A stretch of DNA of 64,000 nt from Streptomyces sp. HUAS MG91 (GCF_040529335.1 NZ_CP159534.1:7874001-7938000), one strand, 5' to 3'; positions 1 to 8,842 are shown, numbered from the stretch's first letter. Translations and numbers: made by a program. Notes: a model not told the origin generated them from the letters alone.

Positions 1-582
1 CTCGCGCATCCGCCCGAGTTCCTGCATCGGGAAGTCGGTGTGGTCCGGCGGCAGCATCGAGCGGTGGGCGACGGCGACCGTGTCCTCCCAGTTGTCGCCC
101 TCATAGCCAGTGACGTACAGAGTCGTGCGTGCCGTCGTCGGGATGATGACGTCGCGGACCAGGTCGCACGTCCCGGACTCGATGATCTCGTTCAGTGCCT
201 CGATGGCGTACTGCCGCGCGATCGGACGCCACCGGCGCAGAGCCTTCGGGGTGAAGAACGGGACCTCGAGGCGTCGCCGCTCGGTGTGCAGCGGCGGGTC
301 CGACTCGCCCAGGTCCAGACGGTAGGCGTTCGGCGGGATGAGCTGTCCGCGGCCACCGTTGCCGGTGCCCTCGATGTCGTTGAACGACGTGAACGTCTCC
401 CAGTCCTGGCCGATCTGGTTGACGGCGTCCCACGACCCGACGACCCAGTAGCCGCCGTGGTGCTCGGTCCAGGCGATGGGCTGCGGACCGGCGTGCAGAT
501 CAGCCGCCATCCGCACCCAGTTGTGGCGGTAGTGCTCCGACAAATGGTCGAAGTCCATTGTCGGCCGTGTGGTGATCGTCAT
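1..582 (-). CDS. Cytochrome P450, N-terminal part (cut by window edge)
   Basis: The reverse strand from the ATG at 582 reads without a stop to base 1 (194 codons). The product has the N-terminal pattern of bacterial soluble P450s: a WxxxxHHGGYWVV segment, then DPPLHTERRRLEVPFFTPKAL, the B-to-C helix region in which His and Arg contact the haem propionates. The I-helix, ExxR and haem-Cys motifs lie outside the window. P450s insert oxygen into a substrate using electrons from a ferredoxin and its reductase; a ferredoxin reductase gene lies at the head of the same-strand gene group. No ferredoxin gene is visible here and it may lie beyond base 1. Family certain, substrate unknown. Confidence 0.9.
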   Translation of the reverse strand, partial: MTITTRPTMDFDHLSEHYRHNWVRMAADLHAGPQPIAWTEHHGGYWVVGSWDAVNQIGQDWETFTSFNDIEGTGNGGRGQLIPPNAYRLDLGESDPPLHTERRRLEVPFFTPKALRRWRPIARQYAIEALNEIIESGTCDLVRDVIIPTTARTTLYVTGYEGDNWEDTVAVAHRSMLPPDHTDFPMQELGRMRE

Positions 583-743
583 GGGCTCGCTTCTCCACTC
601 TGCGCCAAGGCCGTCGCACCCCGCGGCAGCCGTGCGCCTTGATCGTTGTGAGAGGTGGTGCCGGTTGATAAACGGGTTTGGGCTCGGAACAGAGGGCCTG
701 GCTACGTGCCGGGTGCTGGGTTTCCGAGGCCGCCCGATGGCCT

Positions 744-1808
744 TCAGCGGTCGTCGAGAGGAACCGCTTCCAGAGCCGCGACAACGTAGGACAGTTCCAT
801 CACGTGCTCGGCGGTCTTCCAGTAGAAGTCCAGCGGACCGGGGTCGGGCGACATGAACGACGCGGGGGCCCAGGAACCGTCGCTCTCCTGGCGCCGCACG
901 AACCATTCCCCCATGCGCACGACCCAGGGCCGCAGTGCCGGGTCCGCGTCCACCGTGTAGGCGGCAGCGGCGCCCCACCCGAACTTGCAGACCTGCACCG
1001 ACGTGGCGTCGTCGAACTGAAGATCACCGCCGCCGGTGGTGATGTCGAGGTAGCGGCGCGCGCGGTTCCACGCCGTCTCGTCGCCGGTCTGCTGGTGGTA
1101 CCCGGCCAGGAACGCGGCCGCGATGCCCGGTTGGAAGTACGGCTGTTGAGGTCGGCCGAAGTCGAGTACGCGGGAGAAGGACTGTGCGGGCGGGAACTCC
1201 GTCACGAGCTTGCCGTGGCGACGGCTGCTGTAGAAGCGGTCGGGCAGTTCGGTCTGGTCGTCGTAGGTGGCGATGAGCCACCTCGCGACGCCGTCGGCCA
1301 CCTCGCGGTCTCCGCTCACCAGTGCGGAGATGCCCAGTTGCGAGGTCATCAGTGTGTCCTGGACCGGATCGTCGACGGGGGCGCGTGACTCGTACACACC
1401 GCCGGTGACGGGGTCGGTGTGCCTGGCCATCGCGCTCATCACGCTCTTCGCCGTGTCATACCGGCCGAGCAGCCAGGCGGCGATGGCGACCGGCGACAGG
1501 TGGTAAACGGGGCTGTGTCCCGGCGGGGCGTCGAAGCGTCCGGGCCGGAAGGAGCCGTCGTCGTCCAGGGCCGTACGCTCGATCCAGCCCATCATCCGGG
1601 CCGCGACATCGGGCGCCCCTCCTACCACCAGAGCCCACGGAGCCCGCCACCAGGCGTTGGCCAGATCGCTGCCGGCAGGGGTGCCGTCCTCACCCACCTG
1701 TGCGGTCAGCCACGCGACACCGCGGTCGCGCGACGTACGGAATCGCTGGAGCCGCTCGGCGTTGCATGTCGTCGGCCACGCGCCGGCCTGCTGTGTCCCG
1801 GCGCTCAC
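744..1808 (-). CDS. Alpha/alpha-toroid protein (terpene-cyclase/epimerase-like fold), function unknown
   Basis: 354 residues with a GTG start at 1808 that overlaps the stop of the preceding hydrolase gene, so it is probably translationally coupled. The sequence is a run of helical repeats rich in Trp and Gly (GVAWLTAQVGEDGTP, GMGEWFVRRQESDGSW-like elements), as seen in (alpha/alpha)6 barrels and prenyltransferase/squalene-cyclase-like toroids. The DXDD motif of class II cyclases is not evident, so I do not call it a cyclase. It sits last in the reductase-HtaA-hydrolase group and 161 bases before the P450, suggesting a shared pathway. It could bind or remodel the same lipophilic or sugar substrate; this is inference. 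Confidence 0.75.
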   Translation of the reverse strand: MSAGTQQAGAWPTTCNAERLQRFRTSRDRGVAWLTAQVGEDGTPAGSDLANAWWRAPWALVVGGAPDVAARMMGWIERTALDDDGSFRPGRFDAPPGHSPVYHLSPVAIAAWLLGRYDTAKSVMSAMARHTDPVTGGVYESRAPVDDPVQDTLMTSQLGISALVSGDREVADGVARWLIATYDDQTELPDRFYSSRRHGKLVTEFPPAQSFSRVLDFGRPQQPYFQPGIAAAFLAGYHQQTGDETAWNRARRYLDITTGGGDLQFDDATSVQVCKFGWGAAAAYTVDADPALRPWVVRMGEWFVRRQESDGSWAPASFMSPDPGPLDFYWKTAEHVMELSYVVAALEAVPLDDR

Positions 1809-3085
1809 GCGTCCGCTCCGCGGTTGTCCGCGACGACCTGGTCGAGGATCGGCTTGATGGCGGCATTGAACCGCACCGGGTCGTCGGACATCGCGAAGTG
1901 GCTCAGCTGGGGGAGTACGGCGAAGCGTGCACCCGGAATGTGCTCGGCGATCTCCTGGGGGCCGCCCGGCGCCCCGTTGACCGGGTCGAACTCGCCGACC
2001 ACCGCATAGAGCGGCGTCCGGGCCGTGTCGATCAAGTGCCCGTCGATCCGCAGGTCGTGCTCGCCGGAGTAGTAGAGGTTGTCGCCCTTGTACACGCCGG
2101 GGCCGTTACTGGCGTAGATCCACTCGTTCTCGCGGCGCAGGGGCTCCGGCGCCAGGGGCGACGTCGACTCATACATCAGGGAAGCGAAGTACTCGCGCGA
2201 TATACGCGGGTCGTTGAAGGGGCTGTTGTCGAAGGACGCCATGATGTCGTTGTGGTAGGTGCCGTTCATCGCGACGGCCCCGCCGAACTCCTCGCCGTGG
2301 TGGGCGAGGATGTCGGCTGCGAGCTGCCCTCCCACCGAGACCCCCAGTAGGAGGGGCTTGTCCAGGCTCAGGGCCCGCTTGAACGCGACGACCCACTTCA
2401 TGATGAGCTCGCGGCCCGGCTCGTAGGGCTCCTCCCACCAGCGGGCACCGAAGGTCGGCGGCAGGGAGCGACCGTGGAACGGCAGGTCGTAGGCGATCAT
2501 CCGGTACGACTTCTGCAGTTCGGGATCGGCGAGGACGCTGCGCCACTGGCGCGAGTCGGCACCGGCCGTGTGCTGCAGCAGCAGCGGCACACCCTGCCCG
2601 GCCTCCTCGTAGTACACGCGGTACCGCACACCCTCGACCTCGAAGCGTACGTAGCGTCCGACGGCGACGTCGGACGCGGCGAACGGGTCCTCCCGCAGCT
2701 CGACTTCAGCGGCCGGAGTGCCCTGCACGCGGCGCAGCACGCGCACCAGTCGGCGCACGGCACGTCCGTATGGTGCCTGCTGGGTGAAGAGGTCGGCTTC
2801 CACGCGCAGCGTGTCGTCGCCGCCGGCGCTCAGGGCGAACGTGGTCGCCGGGTCGCCCGCGAGGAGCTTCGACCAGCCTTCGTCGGTGCCGGCGATGAGC
2901 ACCTGCGCTTCGGTGTCGGTCGCCGGGGCGAACGCGGTGACGTTCCCGTCGACGATGGTGATGTCGTCGGCGGTGTCGCCGCGACGTAGCCGCACAGTGG
3001 CGGTCCAGCCGCGCACCAGATAGGTCAGCTCGGGATCGGTCCTGAGGGCGGTCAGCACCTTGTCGTGCTGGAAAGTGGAGGTCAT
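1805..3085 (-). CDS. Alpha/beta hydrolase with N-terminal SCP2-like domain
   Basis: 426 residues from the ATG at 3085, chosen because a purine-rich ribosome site (AAGGAGC) precedes it and codon use degrades upstream. Residues about 1-115 resemble a small sterol-carrier-like lipid-binding domain. Residues about 150-420 form an alpha/beta hydrolase with nucleophile Ser about 250 in GVSVGG, Asp about 367 in GEFDP and His about 396 in QLSHF, so the triad looks complete. Start and stop overlap both neighbours by 4 bases (HtaA gene upstream, toroid gene downstream), indicating coupled translation. It probably hydrolyses an ester, lactone or C-C bond in a hydrophobic substrate of the P450 system; the substrate cannot be read from sequence. 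Confidence 0.85.
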   Translation of the reverse strand: MTSTFQHDKVLTALRTDPELTYLVRGWTATVRLRRGDTADDITIVDGNVTAFAPATDTEAQVLIAGTDEGWSKLLAGDPATTFALSAGGDDTLRVEADLFTQQAPYGRAVRRLVRVLRRVQGTPAAEVELREDPFAASDVAVGRYVRFEVEGVRYRVYYEEAGQGVPLLLQHTAGADSRQWRSVLADPELQKSYRMIAYDLPFHGRSLPPTFGARWWEEPYEPGRELIMKWVVAFKRALSLDKPLLLGVSVGGQLAADILAHHGEEFGGAVAMNGTYHNDIMASFDNSPFNDPRISREYFASLMYESTSPLAPEPLRRENEWIYASNGPGVYKGDNLYYSGEHDLRIDGHLIDTARTPLYAVVGEFDPVNGAPGGPQEIAEHIPGARFAVLPQLSHFAMSDDPVRFNAAIKPILDQVVADNRGADA

Positions 3086-3687
3086 CGGTTGCTCCTTGTC
3101 GATGGGGCCGTAGTGGGCCGGACGCCGGCGGACGGTGGTGGTGGCTCGGAGGAGAGGCGGACAGGTGTCGGAAGGTCGAGGACGAGATCGTCGAACGGTT
3201 CCCGCTGCGGGTAGACGCCGCCGAACATGTCGGATCCGGAGTCGGTGAGCCGGACCTCGGTACCGCGCCACCGGCCGGCCTCGGCGGCGGTCACGGTGAG
3301 CCGCGCCAGCGGCAGATACCCCGGCCCGTCGGCACCGGCCACCGAGAGCACTCCGTTGCCGGAGGCGTCGAAGGTGAGGACCGGGTCGGCGAGACGCACG
3401 AACAGCAGTCCGTGATGTCCGCTGAAGCGGACGTCGCCGCGGAAACGCGCCGTCACCGTGGTGCCTTTGTCCTCGACGCTGTCGAGGACGAACCGGAACC
3501 GGCCGTGCCCGCCGTCCTGGGAGGGCACAGCATCGGCTCCGTCGGTAGCGGAGCAGCGGCCGTCCGCCATCGTCGCGATGTAGCGAAGAAAGCTGCTCTT
3601 GACGCTCCACAGCAGTCCCGTAGTCGAGCCGCTCACGCTTGAGCTCCCGGTCCCGTGTTGTGCCGCGGACCCGGTCGGTTTCGTCAT
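3082..3687 (-). CDS. HtaA-domain protein, apparently cytoplasmic
   Basis: 201 residues from the ATG at 3687, which overlaps the reductase stop by 4 bases. From about residue 20 the sequence follows the HtaA family (GLLWSVKSSFLRYIA, later FRFVLDSVED, then ARFRGDVRFSGHHGLLFVRLADP), a domain known from haem-binding surface proteins of actinobacteria. Those proteins normally carry a signal peptide and a C-terminal membrane anchor. This one shows neither: the N-terminus is polar, Gly/Ser-rich, and the C-terminus is Pro/Ser/Arg-rich. It is coupled to a P450 redox operon, so it may act inside the cell, possibly as a haem or ligand binder or as a fold reused for another job. Family call firm, role open. 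Confidence 0.8.
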   Translation of the reverse strand: MTKPTGSAAQHGTGSSSVSGSTTGLLWSVKSSFLRYIATMADGRCSATDGADAVPSQDGGHGRFRFVLDSVEDKGTTVTARFRGDVRFSGHHGLLFVRLADPVLTFDASGNGVLSVAGADGPGYLPLARLTVTAAEAGRWRGTEVRLTDSGSDMFGGVYPQREPFDDLVLDLPTPVRLSSEPPPPSAGVRPTTAPSTRSNR

Positions 3688-4982
3688 GCCGGTGCTCCCT
3701 CGTCGGCCGAACGCACCTCGCGGCGCAGGGTCTTCAGCGGAGTCGCCGGATCGGCCGCTCCTGAGGCGTCGATGGTGAGCCCGGCGTTGAGCGCCGCTCG
3801 TACCGCCATGAAGTCGGCCGGCCTGTTCACGCACTCGGCGGCGACCAGAGTGTCACCGCGGTAGTACAATGCCGAGAACTTCTCCTCCTCGGCCGACCCG
3901 CGCACCACCGTGCGGTCGTGGCCGTCGGGGAGTCCGGCCACCTGCAGCTTCAACGTGCCCTGGTCGGACCAGAACCACGGCACGGCACGGTAGGTGTCCC
4001 TACCGCCCAGCAACGTGGCTGCTGCGACCCTCGCCTGTTCGATCGCGGTGCTGACCGACTCGAAGCGCACCTGAGCCGGACCTCGTGCGCCGATGGGCGT
4101 GGGGCACCGCACGCAGTCCCCCGCCGCCACGGTGAAGCCGTCGGAGGTAAGGCAACGTTCGTCGACGACGACGCCGTCGTCGACCGTCAGTCCCATGGCC
4201 TCGGCCACCTCGGTCCTGGGCGCCGCGCCGACGCCGACGACGACCAGATCGGCGGCGAGGACCTGGCCGTCATCGAGCTCGACGGCATGGACCGCTCCGG
4301 CCCCGTCGCCGATGAACCGGGTCGGGCGGGACGCGAGGTGCACCTCCACGTCGCGCCTACGGTGCGCGGCAAGGAACAGGTCGCTCGTCAGCGGACCGAC
4401 GGCGCGTGCCATCAGCCGGTCGTCGGCGAGCACCACTGCTACGTCGCGTCCCAGCAGTCGCGCACTCGCGGCCACCTCCAACCCGATGAAGCCTCCGCCG
4501 ACCACCACCACTCGCTCCGCGTCCCGAAGCCGCTTGCCGAGATGCGCCGCGTCGTCCAGGGAGCGCAAGGCCAGAACGCCGGCCAACTCGGCACCCGGCA
4601 AGGGCAGTCGGCGAGGCCTGGCGCCGACGGTCAATGCCAGACGGTCGAACGCGAAGCCCTGCTCCGTGTCGGTCCACGCGATGCCCGAGCCGTCCGGGCC
4701 GCGATCGATCCGCACTACGCGGTGGCCGAGAGCGAGCGTGATCGCCTGGTCCTCGTAGAACGACGTGGTGCGGAAGTGCAGTGACTCAGCTGTGAAGCCT
4801 TCCTGTAGCGCCTTCTTGGAGAGCGGGGGCCGCTGGTAAGGCGGGTGGTTCTCGGCTCCAAGGAGGGTCACCTGACCGTCGAAGCCTCGCTCGCGCAAGG
4901 TGGCTGCCAACTGCACGCCTGCCTGCGAGGCACCGACGACCAGGATCCCCGCAGAGGTCGGGACAGGGCTCACTGTGTGCAC
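3684..4982 (-). CDS. Ferredoxin reductase, FAD/NAD(P)H-dependent (P450 redox partner type)
   Basis: 432 residues, similar in length to putidaredoxin/rhodocoxin reductases. Visible motifs are the FAD dinucleotide fold ILVVGASQAG near residue 13, the HPPYQRPPLSK segment of this family, the NAD(P)H fold VVVVGGGFIGLEVA near 158, and the second FAD motif FTVAAGDC near 285. It passes electrons from NAD(P)H to a ferredoxin and on to an oxygenase such as the P450 at the left end of the window. It is the first gene of the coupled group (4-base overlap with the HtaA gene), and transcription presumably starts in the 435-base gap before the divergent TetR gene. Confidence 0.9.
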   Translation of the reverse strand: MHTVSPVPTSAGILVVGASQAGVQLAATLRERGFDGQVTLLGAENHPPYQRPPLSKKALQEGFTAESLHFRTTSFYEDQAITLALGHRVVRIDRGPDGSGIAWTDTEQGFAFDRLALTVGARPRRLPLPGAELAGVLALRSLDDAAHLGKRLRDAERVVVVGGGFIGLEVAASARLLGRDVAVVLADDRLMARAVGPLTSDLFLAAHRRRDVEVHLASRPTRFIGDGAGAVHAVELDDGQVLAADLVVVGVGAAPRTEVAEAMGLTVDDGVVVDERCLTSDGFTVAAGDCVRCPTPIGARGPAQVRFESVSTAIEQARVAAATLLGGRDTYRAVPWFWSDQGTLKLQVAGLPDGHDRTVVRGSAEEEKFSALYYRGDTLVAAECVNRPADFMAVRAALNAGLTIDASGAADPATPLKTLRREVRSADEGAPA

Positions 4983-5417
4983 TCTCGGGTGGATTCGAAT
5001 GTGCTCATGCGGGTGTCTCCGTCCTGTTCAGGGGCGAATCGCTGGTGCGGTGCGCGTCGTGTATGCGGTCGATGGATCGGCGCTGCCGATCGGATCGAGT
5101 CATCGAATGCCTGCGTCGCCCGGGTCGTGTGACCCGATCGTTCGGGGCGCGACGGCGGGCAGATGCCTGCGGTCGGTGTTGCGAATTTGTGCGGGAGGGG
5201 GGATCGATCGCCGGACGTGTGACCACGGGCATTGCGACGCCCCTCTTGCTGTCAGTCATGCGCATCAAGTCAGTGAGCGCGCTCACGCTAACGTCGAGGT
5301 TGTGCCTTGACAAGAGGTCTGGCACGCAGTCATCAAGAGGCTTGAAGTGCGCGTGACACAATGGCTGTGGGCCGCCTCGGCGGTGGTGATCCTGGAACTC
5401 ACGAGGGAAGGCAGGGC
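4983..5417. other. Divergent intergenic region, no convincing gene
   Basis: About 435 bases between the reductase operon and the TetR gene. A 118-codon open frame on the minus strand (5005-5361) has Arg-rich, low-information composition and no family look, so I do not call it. The region should hold divergent promoters. It contains the perfect palindrome listed at 5273-5286 and a TTGACA-like hexamer at 5307-5312. Confidence 0.6.
5273..5286. promoter_or_regulatory. Perfect 14-bp palindrome, candidate TetR operator
   Basis: GTGAGCGCGCTCAC is its own reverse complement. It sits about 130 bases before the likely start of the divergent TetR gene, with a TTGACA-like hexamer 20 bases downstream. 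A palindrome of this size between a TetR gene and a divergent operon is the usual arrangement for autoregulation and control of the operon. This is a prediction from position and symmetry only. Confidence 0.5.
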
Positions 5418-6011
5418 GTGAACCGTCTCTCGATGCGCGAACGTCAACGGCTCGAAGTCCGTGCCGAACTACAGCGCACCGCGGTGGAGTTGTTCGTGGC
5501 GCAGGGCTTCGACAACGTCTCCATCAACGACATCGTCGACCGCGTGGGCGTCGTGCAGCGGACGTTCTACCGTCACTTCGCGTCCAAGGAAGACGCGGTC
5601 ATCAGCCTGTTCGACGATGTCGCGCCCATCGTGCACGAGCACGTCCGCAACCATCCCGCCGGCGACCCTCCGTGGCGGGTGCTGATGGAGGCCCTGGCCG
5701 CGACCGAGCGGGAACGGGCCCGGGTGGACGCCGCCGTCGTGAGGATGATTTATGAGACCCCCCGCCTCTCGTCCGCCTACTTCGAACGGGAGCGGTACTG
5801 GGTGCGGCGCGTGGCGGCGATACTCGCCGAACGGCTCGACGTGGACCCGGTGAAGGACCCCCGGCCGATGCTGTGGGCCACGATTGCCTTCGCCATCACG
5901 GACCAAGCGAGCTTCGAGAACGTGATGGTGGACCCACAGCCCCACCTCCTGGACCACCTCGAAGAGCGCTTCCGGCAGGCTGCGGAACTCTTCACCGGAC
6001 GCTTGCCCTGA
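5418..6011 (+). CDS. TetR-family transcriptional regulator
   Basis: About 197 residues from the GTG at 5418, preferred over the ATG at 5361 because the purine-rich AGGGAAGGCAGGG lies just upstream and the TetR domain begins soon after. The N-terminal helix-turn-helix is clear (ELFVAQGFDNVSINDIVDRVGV followed by TFYRHFASKEDAV, about residues 20-60). The C-terminal ligand domain is variable, as expected. It lies divergent to the ferredoxin-reductase/HtaA/hydrolase operon and is its most likely local regulator, acting at the palindrome 5273-5286. The inducing ligand is unknown but is probably the P450 pathway substrate. Confidence 0.88.
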   Translation: MNRLSMRERQRLEVRAELQRTAVELFVAQGFDNVSINDIVDRVGVVQRTFYRHFASKEDAVISLFDDVAPIVHEHVRNHPAGDPPWRVLMEALAATERERARVDAAVVRMIYETPRLSSAYFERERYWVRRVAAILAERLDVDPVKDPRPMLWATIAFAITDQASFENVMVDPQPHLLDHLEERFRQAAELFTGRLP

Positions 6012-6036
6012 CCCCGGCCCGCCTGGGCGGTCGCGG

Positions 6037-6624
6037 TCAACCCGGCTGCACGATCCGGCGGGCGGCTTCGACCAGGGCAGTGCGGTGGGCCTCCAGGACG
6101 GCGGGATCGCCGGGGTCCTCGTCCAGCACCATGCGGGAAATGTGTGGCGCGGCGAAGTACCAGCAGACCAGTCCGGTCAGGGCGAGCACCACGCTGCGGG
6201 CGTCCAGCGATGTGTCGGCGCGGCCTTGTTCCTGTGCGGTGCGCACCGCCTGCGCCTTGGAGCTGTAGTACCTGGAGCGCGCTTCCTGTCCGGGCATGTC
6301 GGCGATGCCGGAATGGAACTCCTCGGCCATCATCAGCCGGATCATTTCCGGGTGCGTGACGTGATAGTCGAAGAGGTTCCCGACGTACTCGGCGACGCTC
6401 TCAGGATCGATCGACACCGTCTCCACGAGCTGCTTCAGCCTGTCTGCGAGTACGGCGGCGAAGAGCCGCTCCTTGCTGCCGAAGTACCGGTAGATCAGGG
6501 CTTTATTGGCCTGCGCGCGTTCCGCGATGCGTTCGACGCGGGCTCCGCCGATGCCGACGGCCGAGAACTCGGCGACCGCGGCGTCGAAGATGCGGGCGCG
6601 GGTGGCGTCGGCGTCGTAGGGCAT
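6037..6624 (-). CDS. TetR-family transcriptional regulator
   Basis: 195 residues from the ATG at 6624 (MPYDADATRARIF). The longer frame to 6753 adds about 43 residues that do not resemble the family. The helix-turn-helix AEFSAVGIGGARVERIAERAQANKALIYRYFGSKERLF occupies about residues 15-50; the C-terminal part has the conserved VTHPEMIRLMMAEEFH pattern of the TetR_C group seen in AcrR-like repressors. It is convergent with the TetR gene at 5418-6011. Related half-sites lie immediately upstream at 6636-6647 and 6685-6696, suggesting self-control. It may also control the divergent lipoprotein gene at 6877. Confidence 0.88.
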   Translation of the reverse strand: MPYDADATRARIFDAAVAEFSAVGIGGARVERIAERAQANKALIYRYFGSKERLFAAVLADRLKQLVETVSIDPESVAEYVGNLFDYHVTHPEMIRLMMAEEFHSGIADMPGQEARSRYYSSKAQAVRTAQEQGRADTSLDARSVVLALTGLVCWYFAAPHISRMVLDEDPGDPAVLEAHRTALVEAARRIVQPG

Positions 6625-6633
6625 GTCATCAAT

Positions 6634-6700
6634 GTAACGCTTCGGTTGACACTGTCGTCGCACGGGGCGCAACATGGCCGATGTAACCGAACCGTTGCAA
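6634..6700. promoter_or_regulatory. Pair of related TetR-type half-sites
   Basis: AACGCTTCGGTT at 6636-6647 and, on the other strand, AACGGTTCGGTT at 6685-6696 differ at one base; both are flanked by ATGTAAC on the left and GTTG on the right in the plus-strand view. They lie 12-75 bases upstream of the TetR start at 6624, where an autoregulatory operator would be expected. Evidence is repetition and position only. Confidence 0.45.
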
Positions 6701-6876
6701 GCGGTCGGTGTCATGGTCGGTGCCCCGACTCCGTCGGGTGTCCCGTGCGTCATGCGTTCTGTTGACGCTGTTCAGGCCATCGCCCGCAGGGTGTTCGTAG
6801 GCTCCGAGCTCGCAGCCGAACCAGTCCCCTAATCCGTCATGAGCATGACCATCGCATGATGCGTGAAAGGTGTTGC

Positions 6877-7962
6877 ATGCCAAGGGAATTGAGAGCCACC
6901 ACAGGAAGAGTCGGGCGGTTGCGGTTGCGCGGATCGGGCGATCGGGCCCGGAGCGCCGCGCCTCTCGCATTCGCCGGCACGCTACTGCTGCTTGTCACCG
7001 CTCTCTCCGGATGCGGCCAGGAAAAGGCTGGCGACGCCGGCTCGACCGGAGCACAGCAGGACGGCACCACCGTCGCGCGGAAATTCCTGACCGTGAACGA
7101 CACCCCCGGCGCGGGGCTTGAGGGGCCGTGCTTCGACCGCTCGAATCGCTACCTTTTCGTCACCGAAGGTAACCGGGTGGTGCGCATCGAGGTGGCGACC
7201 AAGAAGGTCTCGACCTTCTACACGGCGGAGAAGGGCATGGTACTCAACGACTGCGCGATCCATGCCGACGGCCGCCTCTTCGTCGGGGACCTCGGTGTCG
7301 GCGGGGCGGGCAGGATCCTCGCCATCGCGGCCGACGGCTCCAGTGCGCGGCCGGTTCTGACGAGCTTTCACGGCAAGCACATCCACCCGAACGGCATGGA
7401 ATTCGACCGTGACGGCAACCTCTACTGGAACGACTTCAAGGGCAACGCCGTCGACAAGAGTGGCAGCGTCATGCGCACCACGGCCGACCTGACGTCGACG
7501 AAGAAGATCGTCGACGGTCTGGCCTGGCCGAACGGCATCAGCCTGACACCCGACGGTACACGCCTGTGGGTCTCCGAAATGCTGGAGAACCGCCTGCTCC
7601 AAATCGATCTCACGCCCGACGGAACCGCGGTGCAGACTCTCGGCGCGATCGGTGGGGGTGTTCGTGTCGTCACCAGGTTCTCCGGTGGCCTCGGTCCGGA
7701 CTCGTTGAAGGTCGACGCCGATGGCAACGTGTACCAGGCGCTCTGTGGCACCGGCCGGGTGAGGATCATCGACAGCGCCGGAAACCGCGTGAAGGACGTC
7801 GTCGTCCCGGGCCTGCGTGAGGGCCGGGCACTCGATCGTCAGGGTGTCGTCATCATGCCGGGAACTCGACGCGCGTTCATGGTGGGCTCCGGGACGGACG
7901 GGGCCACGGTCCAGGAATTCAAGGCACTGGACACGGACCGATGGCGGTTCTCGCACCTCTGA
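6877..7962 (+). CDS. SMP-30/gluconolactonase-like beta-propeller lipoprotein
   Basis: About 361 residues from the ATG at 6877, chosen because GAAAGG lies 8 bases upstream; a start at 6856 is possible but less well placed. The signal peptide has a basic N-terminus, a hydrophobic core (PLAFAGTLLLLVTA) and the lipobox LSGC, so the protein should be a secreted lipoprotein. The body is a repeat of propeller blades with the SMP-30 signatures HPNGMEFDRDGNLYWND and WPNGISLTPDGTRLWVSE, family positions of Asn/Asp metal ligands. Members hydrolyse lactones or similar esters, or only bind ligands. It is followed 96 bases later by an SDR gene on the same strand; the substrate is unknown. Confidence 0.82.
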   Translation: MPRELRATTGRVGRLRLRGSGDRARSAAPLAFAGTLLLLVTALSGCGQEKAGDAGSTGAQQDGTTVARKFLTVNDTPGAGLEGPCFDRSNRYLFVTEGNRVVRIEVATKKVSTFYTAEKGMVLNDCAIHADGRLFVGDLGVGGAGRILAIAADGSSARPVLTSFHGKHIHPNGMEFDRDGNLYWNDFKGNAVDKSGSVMRTTADLTSTKKIVDGLAWPNGISLTPDGTRLWVSEMLENRLLQIDLTPDGTAVQTLGAIGGGVRVVTRFSGGLGPDSLKVDADGNVYQALCGTGRVRIIDSAGNRVKDVVVPGLREGRALDRQGVVIMPGTRRAFMVGSGTDGATVQEFKALDTDRWRFSHL

Positions 7963-8058
7963 CCGGACGGGAATTGCCACGACGCAGGGGCTCGTCTCCG
8001 TGAACTTCCTGCGGAGCCGCAGGAACCAAGAACGAACACCGCAAGAGGAGTGCCATTC

Positions 8059-8823
8059 ATGACTGACCGACTGCTTGAAGGGAAGGTCGCTCTGGTGACC
8101 GGATCGGCGGCAGGGATCGGACGCGCGTCAGTCCTGGCGTTCGCCCGGGAGGGCGCGAAGGTCGTTGCCGCCGATGTCGACGAGATCGGCGGCAACCGCA
8201 CTGTCGACCTCGTGCGGGAAGCCGGCGGGGAGGCGGTCTTCCGCCGCTGTGACATCAGCGATCCTGATGACGTGGCGGAACTGATCGACACGGCCGTACA
8301 AACCTTTGGCGGGCTGCACTGTGCTCACAACAACGCGGGTGTCGGGCAGCCTCAGAAGGGGTTCAGCGACCTGGAACCAGACGCATGGGAGCGGACCCTG
8401 CGCGTGAACCTCACCGGTACGTGGAACTGCATGCGGGCGGAACTCGACCACATGAAACGCCACGGCGGCGGGGCCATCGTGGCGACATCTTCTGTTGCGT
8501 CCCTGCTGGGCCAGCAAGGGTCATCGGCGTACGCCGCGTCGAAGTCGGGAGTGAACTCCCTGGTGCGCACGGCCGCGGGCGAGTACGCCAGTGCCGGTGT
8601 CCGGGTCAACGCGATCCTGCCCGGCCCCATCGCCACGGATCTCGTCAGGAAGTCGATCGAGGAAAATCCAGCCTTGGAGGAGCGAATGAACCGTTCCATT
8701 CCCATGGGGCGTCTCGGGCAGCCGGAGGAGGTGGCGGAGGCCGCTGTCTGGCTGTGCTCGGATCGCAGTTCCTTCATCACCGGCGCCCTCGTGCCGGTTG
8801 ACGGGGGCAAGACACTCTTCTGA
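8059..8823 (+). CDS. SDR-family oxidoreductase
   Basis: 254 residues from the ATG at 8059, with AGGAG 8 bases upstream; the in-frame GTG at 8050 overlaps that ribosome site and is rejected. It is a classical short-chain dehydrogenase: cofactor motif TGSAAGIG near residue 12, NNAGV, and the catalytic Ser...Tyr-x-x-x-Lys set in TSSVAS and YAASKSG. AADVDE at the end of beta-2 suggests NAD rather than NADP preference. It oxidises an alcohol or reduces a ketone; the substrate is not readable. It follows the lipoprotein gene and ends at a strong hairpin (8843-8877). Confidence 0.88.
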   Translation: MTDRLLEGKVALVTGSAAGIGRASVLAFAREGAKVVAADVDEIGGNRTVDLVREAGGEAVFRRCDISDPDDVAELIDTAVQTFGGLHCAHNNAGVGQPQKGFSDLEPDAWERTLRVNLTGTWNCMRAELDHMKRHGGGAIVATSSVASLLGQQGSSAYAASKSGVNSLVRTAAGEYASAGVRVNAILPGPIATDLVRKSIEENPALEERMNRSIPMGRLGQPEEVAEAAVWLCSDRSSFITGALVPVDGGKTLF

Positions 8824-8842
8824 CAGGCACCTTGCTCAGAAA

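Noticed and set aside
5005..5361. 118-codon minus-strand frame in the TetR/reductase intergenic region
   Set aside because: Arg/Ser/Pro-rich, no ribosome site, and it spans the probable operator.
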